Below the pieces are notes generated by a model, which made no database searches, was not told where the DNA came from, and saw only the letters and a program-made list of their open reading frames with translations. Shown here in pieces: positions 5,725 to 11,702 of a stretch of DNA of 11,702 nucleotides. Position 1 is the stretch's first letter, and each line of letters starts with the position of its first letter. The DNA comes from Candidatus Kuenenbacteria bacterium (GTDB lineage Bacteria > Patescibacteriota > Patescibacteriia > UBA2591 > PGYQ01): positions 1 to 11,702 of the forward strand of contig JACQWZ010000106.1 of assembly GCA_016209005.1 (NCBI GenBank), read 5' to 3'. The position numbers and the translations under genes were made by a program.

Positions 5725-6102
5725 TTATTTCTCTAATTTTTCACGGATTTTGGCAACCACATCCTCAATTTTCCAATCAGACTTCACAAGATAGTCATAT
5801 GTTCCATGTACAACAGCCTCTGCAATTTTTTCATTATCACTTAAATTTGTGAGCAAAATAACCATTACATTTTTACCCCACCCGTTTTCGCGAAGTTTTT
5901 TGAGCATTGTAAGGCCATCCATCACTGGCATAATAATATCAAGCAAAATAAGATCTGGGCGCTCGCGTAATGCAATATCCAATCCTTCTTCGCCATTTTT
6001 TGCCTCCAAAACTAAAAAATTTTCACGCTCAAGCCTTTTCTTTAAGATATTCTGCAATGAAATTTCATCTTCAATTATTAAAATTGTTTTTTTGTTTTCC
6101 AT
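5725..6102 (-). CDS. Single-domain response regulator (CheY-like receiver)
   Basis: The 125-residue stand-alone receiver has all key residues: acidic pocket E11-D12, phospho-acceptor D55 (LILLDIIMPVMDG), switch T85 (ILLTN) and K107 (YLVKSDW, with Ser instead of the usual Pro after Lys). It has no output domain, so it acts by protein contact or phosphotransfer. It lies downstream of the membrane histidine kinase in the same orientation, separated from it only by the four-helix-bundle gene and its repeats, and is probably that kinase's partner. It is the last gene of the cluster and ends towards the 5643-5683 terminator. Confidence 0.93.
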   Translation of the reverse strand: MENKKTILIIEDEISLQNILKKRLERENFLVLEAKNGEEGLDIALRERPDLILLDIIMPVMDGLTMLKKLRENGWGKNVMVILLTNLSDNEKIAEAVVHGTYDYLVKSDWKIEDVVAKIREKLEK

Positions 6103-6124
6103 AAAATAAGATTTATTAAAATAA

Positions 6125-6180
6125 TTTATTGATTTATTAATTTATTGATTTATTAATTTATTGGTTTATTGATTTATTTT
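6125..6180. repeat. Seven TTTATTNN octads, left flank of the four-helix-bundle gene
   Basis: Seven consecutive octads TTTATT+NN (GA, AA, GA, AA, GG, GA, TT) fill 56 bp. They overlap the last five codons of the four-helix-bundle gene, whose C-terminus is therefore repeat-encoded. They are the inverted counterpart of the array at 6573-6628. Confidence 0.95.
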
Positions 6181-6564
6181 AAATTTTGAAGCGTTTGTTT
6201 TTGTGCGTTTAATGAGTATATTTAATTCTTTAGGAATTTTACTAAATAGTTCATTAAATTTTTCAATTTCTTCTTTTTTTAAAAGATTTCTTTCTTGCGC
6301 TTTTGAAAACCAATCATGTGATTCAAAATGCGAGCCTCGCGAATAATAATAAAATTTAATTGTATCGTTAAAAAAATATCTGCCATAACCTTCTGCAATA
6401 TTTGCCGATATTGAATCAGTCGCGCGAATCCACTGGTCTCCAATTGTCTTTTTTGCCAGATAATCCCATTTTACAACAATATTCCACACAAGCTTTCCAA
6501 GATCGCGCGATAATTGATAAACTTGTAATTGTTTTAAATTTTCTATACTTGCAAAAGAATCCAT
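6166..6564 (-). CDS. Four-helix-bundle protein of the 23S rRNA intervening-sequence family
   Basis: The 132-residue protein carries the family core: LQVYQLSRDLGKLVWNI as the first helix, then DQWIRATDSISANIAEGYGR (family: QirRAavSIpaNIAEGfgR), then FYYYSRGSHFES-HDWF (family: A-GS-E). These proteins were first found in intervening sequences of 23S rRNA genes; the fold is shared with Avd of diversity-generating retroelements. The molecular role is unknown. No rRNA or reverse transcriptase is nearby. It sits between a histidine kinase and its likely receiver partner and is bracketed by inverted octad arrays of seven units each, so it looks inserted. Confidence 0.85.
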   Translation of the reverse strand: MDSFASIENLKQLQVYQLSRDLGKLVWNIVVKWDYLAKKTIGDQWIRATDSISANIAEGYGRYFFNDTIKFYYYSRGSHFESHDWFSKAQERNLLKKEEIEKFNELFSKIPKELNILIKRTKTNASKFKINQ

Positions 6565-6572
6565 AATTAATT

Positions 6573-6626
6573 AATAAATCAATAAACTAATAAATCAATA
6601 AACTAATAAACTAATAAACTAATAAA

Positions 6627-6628
<2 letters not shown>
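6573..6628. repeat. Seven AATAAANN octads, right flank of the four-helix-bundle gene
   Basis: Seven octads AATAAA+NN (TC, CT, TC, CT, CT, CT, TC) fill 56 bp, the same unit number and length as the inverted array at 6125-6180. The last octad overlaps the TGA stop of the histidine kinase (6627-6629). Confidence 0.95.
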
Positions 6629-8182
<1,554 letters not shown>

Positions 8183-8183
<1 letters not shown>

Positions 8184-8214
8184 AAATCTTAAATCGTAAA
8201 TCTTAAATCTTAAA
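8183..8214. repeat. TAAATCY heptads between cheC and the histidine kinase
   Basis: TAAATCT, TAAATCG, TAAATCT, TAAATCT and a degenerate TAAATTA fill the 31-bp gap completely, from the kinase start codon to the cheC stop. The same family occurs at 4876-4896 in the dnaN upstream region. Confidence 0.88.
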
Positions 8215-8838
8215 TTACTTCAATGTTTCTAAAAGTTTTTGGGCGAATAATGTATCAAGAATAAAAACATAATAAGTAATAATTGCTTCAGTAGTAGTAG
8301 TAGTAGTAACGCTCAACGAAAAATCAATCTCAAGGGCAATTGAAAATTTACTGTCTTCTTTGTGAAGTTTTATAACCATCGCGTCTACTATTTTTTGCAT
8401 AGTGTCAGTGAGAAGACTTGGCACTGATTGAATAATAGAAATACCGGTTATATCAGAAAGAATAGATAAGAAAGAGCCTCCAATAATATTGGCTGTTTCT
8501 GTAATGGCAGATATCGCGAGATTGTCTAATTTTGTCAAAGATTTATTAGGTTGTTTTGTCACTAACTCCGCTAAACGACGCGTTTCTTTAATTGAAGAAA
8601 TAAGAGCGCTTGCTCCCATTTTGTTATTGCCTGAAACAGGAAGAAGCACAGCAGACACAGATTCTTGCGGTGTGGCAAGTATGTCAGCTAAATGTTCAAT
8701 TTCTACCACGCGAGCGCGCGTTATTTCAAGGCGTGTTGGAATGCCAATCAATTTAGAAAGCGCTTCTGAAGCGCGCTCTGCCGACTTTCTCGCGACTTTT
8801 TCCAAAGAGGCGAGTTGTTGTTTTGTGATTTGAGGCAT
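8215..8838 (-). CDS. cheC: CheC-like phosphatase with one intact active site
   Basis: The 207-residue protein has the two-fold CheC layout. The second half begins LDNLAISAITETANIIGGSF, with the phosphatase motif S-x3-E-x2-N as S110, E114, N117. The corresponding first-half helix (SLEKVARKSAERASEAL) has Lys14 and Arg17 where the catalytic Glu and Asn should be, so that site is dead. CheC proteins dephosphorylate phospho-CheY, usually helped by CheD, which is not in this window. It lies between cheA and the histidine kinase, which supports the call. Near the C-terminus six ACT codons encode VTTTTTTE in an edge strand/loop. It is soluble, with no signal peptide. A CheX-like assignment is the alternative. 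Confidence 0.78.
   Translation of the reverse strand: MPQITKQQLASLEKVARKSAERASEALSKLIGIPTRLEITRARVVEIEHLADILATPQESVSAVLLPVSGNNKMGASALISSIKETRRLAELVTKQPNKSLTKLDNLAISAITETANIIGGSFLSILSDITGISIIQSVPSLLTDTMQKIVDAMVIKLHKEDSKFSIALEIDFSLSVTTTTTTEAIITYYVFILDTLFAQKLLETLK
8290..8307. repeat. Six-unit ACT repeat in cheC
   Basis: Six perfect ACT codons encode Thr178-183. It is the same trinucleotide, on the same strand and in the same reading phase, as the 14-unit run in the neighbouring histidine kinase. Confidence 0.95.
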
Positions 8839-8978
8839 AAAAATTAGCTGTTAGCTTTTAGCTGTTAGCTTTTAGTTAAATAAATAAAATTTACAAAAAA
8901 TCAAAATGTAAAAATCAAAAGCTTGTCCCGAGTGGAATCGAGGGATCAAAATGACAGATTAAAAATATAAATTTTAAA
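8839..8978. repeat. 140-bp repeat-filled gap between cheA and cheC
   Basis: Four and a half TTAGCTG/TTAGCTT heptads (8844-8878) are followed by AAAATGTA/AAAATCA words (about 8890-8920). Then comes a mixed-composition block GCTTGTCCCGAGTGGAATCG (8921-8940) followed by AGGGATCAAAATGACAG. That block stands out by its GC content and resembles a dispersed repeat I associate with related genomes (memory, unchecked). No gene is seen. Confidence 0.75.
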
Positions 8979-10664
8979 TCATAAATTATTCAACAACGTT
9001 GTGACATCCAAAATCATTGCCGGTTTACCGTCTCCCAATAAAGTAATCCCGGCGAAGCCTTTTGTTTTTTTTATCATTCCTTTAAGAGGTTTTACAACAA
9101 TGTCCTGTTTGGAAAGCAATTCGTCAACTATTAAGCCAATGCCAGCATTACTGTTGCCAAAATTTTGAGAAGTAGCTGATTGTTCTCTTTTAGTAATAAC
9201 CATTAGTTCGGCTTGGGTTTGACTTATTTTTAATAGCACTTCCTCTTCGCTTAAAAATAAACCAGCGCGCTTTTTAGCTATTCCAAAAAGTTTATCCAAT
9301 CTAATCATAGGGATATCTTCATCTTCAACTACCGCTATTTCTTGATCAAACGCTTTTTTAATATTTTGTTTAGAAATTCGGACTGAACGGTCAATTTGAA
9401 CAAAAGGAATGGCAAAAGTTTGATCTGTCACTCGTACTAATAAAGCTTGAATAATGGCAAGCGTTAATGGTAAAGACAAAATAAATTTTGTCTCATTGTT
9501 ATTTGATTCAATTTGCACCCTTCCTCCCAATGATTCAATAACTGATTTCACAATAATCAAGCCAACTCCGCGACCTGATATTTCTGTCACTTTATCTTTG
9601 GTAGAAACACGATAAAGCAAATTTCCAATTTCCAATTCCCAATTCCCAATATTTTTTAAATATTTTTCTCTTGTTATTTTATCAATTATTCCACGGGCAA
9701 AAGCGGTTTCAATAACTTTTTGCCAATCTATTGATTTACCTTCATTGATCACTTCAATAATAACTTTGTCGCGTTCTCGCATTGCGTTTAATTTTATATT
9801 TCCAACTTTCTCAATCCCATGATCAATCGCGTTCCGTAAAAGATGAATCAATGGTTCTCCTATTCTATCAATCACAGTCCTGTCAAGTTCAATATTCTGC
9901 CCGGTAATTTGAAAATCAATTTGCTTTTCTTGACTATGCGCCAAATCGCGCACCATGCGAGGAAAACGTTCAAAAATTTGTTCTAAAGGCACCATGCGAG
10001 CTTGAGTGACATTTAATTGTAATTCAGAAATTAATCTATTAAACGCCTCGCTACTGCCTTCGCATTCCGCAACATCAAGTTTTTTGTCCAATTTTTCTTT
10101 GCCAATTCGCACAATTTCGCTTAATCGCATTCTTTCCACCAATAATTCCTCGGTTAAATTCATTAATTTATCAAGGGTATCAATATCAACTTTGATTGAT
10201 TCAATAGGAGCTAACGCTCCAACGCGGACTGACGCGGAATCTGACGCGGACTGACACGGAATTTTTCCACGTTTTTCCGCATTAGGCCCCGCATCATTTT
10301 GCGCAGAATGCAATTTTTCTATTAATTCTTTTGTGTCCATTTCATTCTTATTTTTTTTAATATTATCCAACGATATACTTAGCATATCTACACTTTGAAA
10401 TAATACTTCTATATTTTGTGGCGTGAGGGTTTGTTTTTTAGCGCGAGCTTCTTCAAGCACATTTTCCATCGCATGACAAAGATGCGACATTTCCATAAAA
10501 TTCATTGCCGCGCTAGAACTTTTTAAAGTATGGGCCGCTCTCATAGCATCATTAACCAACGCGCTGTTGCCAGGTTTTTTTTCCAGACCTAAAAAGGCCG
10601 TATTTAATGCCGCAATTTTTTCTTCAGCCTCGGAGATGAATAGTTTTTTGTATTTATCGTTCAT
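8979..10664 (-). CDS. cheA: Chemotaxis histidine kinase CheA
   Basis: Domains in 561 residues: HPt/P1 (1-105) with AHTLKSSSAAM and phospho-acceptor H45; a linker without a P2 domain (about 106-155); P3 dimerisation helices (about 156-225); P4 ATPase with N-box EPLIHLLRNAIDHGIE and G2 GRGVGL (364-369); CheW-like P5 (about 400-561) with AGIGLIVDELLSKQDIVVKPL. It would pass phosphate from ATP via H45 to CheY. The G1 region reads INEGKSID (306-313) where the family has xDDGxGID, so the adenine-binding Asp is Asn and the second Gly is Ser. Repeat sequence is inserted at 339-348 (heptads) and about 135-153 (decamers plus a small palindrome). It starts 6 bp after cheB, so translation is likely coupled. 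Confidence 0.93.
   Translation of the reverse strand: MNDKYKKLFISEAEEKIAALNTAFLGLEKKPGNSALVNDAMRAAHTLKSSSAAMNFMEMSHLCHAMENVLEEARAKKQTLTPQNIEVLFQSVDMLSISLDNIKKNKNEMDTKELIEKLHSAQNDAGPNAEKRGKIPCQSASDSASVRVGALAPIESIKVDIDTLDKLMNLTEELLVERMRLSEIVRIGKEKLDKKLDVAECEGSSEAFNRLISELQLNVTQARMVPLEQIFERFPRMVRDLAHSQEKQIDFQITGQNIELDRTVIDRIGEPLIHLLRNAIDHGIEKVGNIKLNAMRERDKVIIEVINEGKSIDWQKVIETAFARGIIDKITREKYLKNIGNWELEIGNLLYRVSTKDKVTEISGRGVGLIIVKSVIESLGGRVQIESNNNETKFILSLPLTLAIIQALLVRVTDQTFAIPFVQIDRSVRISKQNIKKAFDQEIAVVEDEDIPMIRLDKLFGIAKKRAGLFLSEEEVLLKISQTQAELMVITKREQSATSQNFGNSNAGIGLIVDELLSKQDIVVKPLKGMIKKTKGFAGITLLGDGKPAMILDVTTLLNNL
9622..9649. repeat. Four TTTCCAA/TTCCCAA heptads inside cheA
   Basis: Two TTTCCAA and two TTCCCAA units (complement TTGGAAA/TTGGGAA) encode residues 339-348 (IGNWELEIGN), placed in the P4 domain just ahead of LLYRVSTKDKVTEISGRGVG. 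CheA relatives normally have only a short connection there. Confidence 0.92.
10207..10260. repeat. GC-rich decamer repeats and small palindrome in the cheA linker
   Basis: A GGAGC-TAAC-GCTCC hairpin (10207-10220) is followed by CGCGGACTGA-type units repeated three to four times with small variation. Together they encode the low-complexity linker around residues 135-153 (SASDSASVRVGALAP), where the P2 domain is missing. The GC-rich composition contrasts with the surrounding gene. Confidence 0.85.
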
Positions 10665-10670
10665 AATATT

Positions 10671-11228
10671 CTACTTTACTAACTCCACCAACCTCTTAGC
10701 GATTTTATGCAAAGGTAAAATCTCATCAGCCAATCCCGCTTCAATAACTTTTTTCGGCATGCCAAATATCACGCTTGTTGCTTCGTCTTGAACTAAAATT
10801 TTTCCTCCTAATTGTTTCACTGCTTTTGCGCCTATCGCGCCGTCATTTCCCATGCCAGACAAAACAACTCCAATAGTGCCGGGACCAAAATGTTCCGCCA
10901 CTGAAGTGAAGCCCATATCTACTGATGGTTTTTGCAAATCATCTGTAAGTAATAAAGTAATGCGCGGGCCAGGATCAGATAGAAAAAAATGACTATTGCC
11001 GGGAATAACATAAGCATGGCCTGGTTTAATTATTTCATTATTTTTGACTGTTGAGACTTTCAAGCATTCTAAACAGCTTAATCGATCAACCAACATTTGA
11101 GTAAAAGAAAATGGGAGATGCTGCGCAATTAAAATAGATACCGGCAAATCAGCCGGTAATTGTTTAAAAAGTTCTTCTAACGCGTTAGGACCTCCGGTTG
11201 ATGAACCGATGACGATGATTTTGTTCAT
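10671..11228 (-). CDS. cheB: CheB methylesterase catalytic domain without receiver
   Basis: The 185-residue protein is only the CheB esterase domain. The catalytic triad is visible: Ser10 in GSSTGGPNAL, His37 in AQHLPFSFT and Asp129 in SGMGNDGA. Also present are HAYVIPGNSHFFL and PSVDMGFTSVAEHFG. Classical CheB has an N-terminal receiver that restrains the esterase until phosphorylated; here the frame starts directly at the catalytic domain. A separate CheY lies 109 bp upstream across octad repeats. The enzyme demethylates (and can deamidate) receptor glutamates, implying MCPs and probably CheR elsewhere. The stop is 6 bp before the cheA start. The AT-rich leader has no Shine-Dalgarno motif. 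Confidence 0.93.
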   Translation of the reverse strand: MNKIIVIGSSTGGPNALEELFKQLPADLPVSILIAQHLPFSFTQMLVDRLSCLECLKVSTVKNNEIIKPGHAYVIPGNSHFFLSDPGPRITLLLTDDLQKPSVDMGFTSVAEHFGPGTIGVVLSGMGNDGAIGAKAVKQLGGKILVQDEATSVIFGMPKKVIEAGLADEILPLHKIAKRLVELVK

Positions 11229-11249
11229 AAATCAATAAATTAAATGAAC

Positions 11250-11335
11250 AATAAAACAATAAAACAAATAAACAATAAAATAAACATCGTAAAAAAAACA
11301 AGACCCAAATTGCTTTATTGCTTTATTGTTTTTTT
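11250..11335. repeat. Inverted AATAAANN / NNTTTATT octads between cheY and cheB
   Basis: AATAAAAC units (11250-11265) with degenerate followers to 11281 face two GCTTTATT units and a GTTTTTTT (11312-11335) across about 30 bp. The two parts are complementary in type and could form an AT-rich hairpin in the cheY-cheB intercistronic transcript. This is the same octad family as at 6125-6180 and 6573-6628. Confidence 0.8.
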
Positions 11336-11337
11336 GT

Positions 11338-11682
11338 TTACCCGAGCGCTTTTCTAACTGCTTCGAGCACCTTCTCATTATCAAATGGTTTTGTGATGTA
11401 ATCAAGCGCGCCGAGCTTTTTTGCTTTTTCGACCATTTTTTCTTGACCAACCGCGGAAATAACAATCACCTTGGCAGTCGCGCCAATTTTTTTAAGAACC
11501 TCTATGCCATCAACCTCTGGCATAATAATATCCAAAAGCACTAAATCTGGTTTAGCGACATTATATTTTTCAAGAGTTTCTTTCCCGTTTTCTGCTTCAA
11601 TAAGTTCATAATTCTCTTTTGAAAAAACATCCTTTAGGACATTTCTCATAAACAATGAATCATCCGCAATTAAAATTTTCAT
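11338..11682 (-). CDS. cheY: Chemotaxis response regulator CheY
   Basis: The 114-residue single receiver domain has D7-D8, phospho-acceptor D51 (LVLLDIIMPEVDG), switch Ser76 (VIVISAVG), Y95 and K98-P99 (YITKPF), all canonical. Being first in a cheY-cheB-cheA-cheC row, it is the natural phosphate acceptor of CheA and target of CheC. It could equally be the detached receiver of the truncated CheB. The ATG at 11680-11682 is preceded by an AT-only leader; the promoter would lie outside or at the right edge. Confidence 0.93.
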   Translation of the reverse strand: MKILIADDSLFMRNVLKDVFSKENYELIEAENGKETLEKYNVAKPDLVLLDIIMPEVDGIEVLKKIGATAKVIVISAVGQEKMVEKAKKLGALDYITKPFDNEKVLEAVRKALG

Positions 11683-11702
11683 AAATAAAGATTTATTAAA
11701 TA

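Noticed and set aside
5849..6109. Rightward open frame opposite the response regulator
   Set aside because: It is the antisense shadow of a clear receiver domain; its serine-rich composition is typical of such shadows. Similar antisense frames lie opposite cheA, cheC and the kinase.
6166..6564. Diversity-generating retroelement accessory protein (Avd)
   Set aside because: The fold family is shared, but there is no reverse transcriptase, template repeat or variable repeat in the window, and the motif NIAEGYGR fits the IVS-type proteins.

Overview
The window reads as a piece of an AT-rich chromosome from a candidate-phyla-radiation bacterium (Patescibacteria, most likely the Parcubacteria side). 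This is an inference from several traits taken together. Base composition is strongly AT-rich. No purine-rich Shine-Dalgarno motif is visible before any of the start codons. Core genes are compact, a 23S-IVS-type four-helix-bundle gene is present, a tRNA-Ile carries a UAU anticodon, and nearly every intergenic gap is packed with short tandem repeats. TGA acts as stop (dnaN, histidine kinase) and no in-frame TGA is seen inside genes, so the standard bacterial code fits better than the Gracilibacteria/SR1 code.

Layout. Positions 1-4560 are all leftward: a truncated transposase-like gene at the left edge, a serine hydrolase, a Nudix hydrolase, a GT-B glycosyltransferase split by a frameshift at an A9 tract, the helicase loader dciA (DUF721) and the sliding clamp dnaN. 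Then comes a 551-bp gene-free AT-rich gap with two near-consensus DnaA boxes, a possible replication origin. The only rightward genes follow: tRNA-Ile(UAU) and rpmH (50-residue L34). The 246 bp between them are mostly heptanucleotide repeats, and a long hairpin terminator follows rpmH. From 5725 to 11682 everything is leftward again and forms a chemosensory/two-component cluster, in transcription order cheY, cheB (catalytic domain only), cheA, cheC, a membrane PAS histidine kinase, a four-helix-bundle gene and a CheY-like regulator.

How the genes work together. The right half encodes a minimal signalling module. CheA (HPt, dimerisation, ATPase and CheW-like domains) would phosphorylate the stand-alone CheY, and CheC would dephosphorylate it. 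A receiver-less CheB methylesterase implies chemoreceptors elsewhere. A separate membrane PAS kinase has its own receiver protein. No receptor, CheW, CheR or CheD lies in the window. CheA has an altered G1 box and CheC has lost one of its two active sites. The left half pairs replication genes (dnaN, dciA) with small hydrolases and a glycosyltransferase.

The most striking feature is the repeats. An octanucleotide family NNTTTATT sits at five places and brackets the four-helix-bundle gene with seven units on each side in inverted orientation. Several heptanucleotide families fill other gaps. Some of the same repeat types lie in frame inside cheA and the histidine kinase, and ACT trinucleotide runs encode poly-threonine in the histidine kinase and cheC. 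These coding-region invasions are the best candidates for something under-described.
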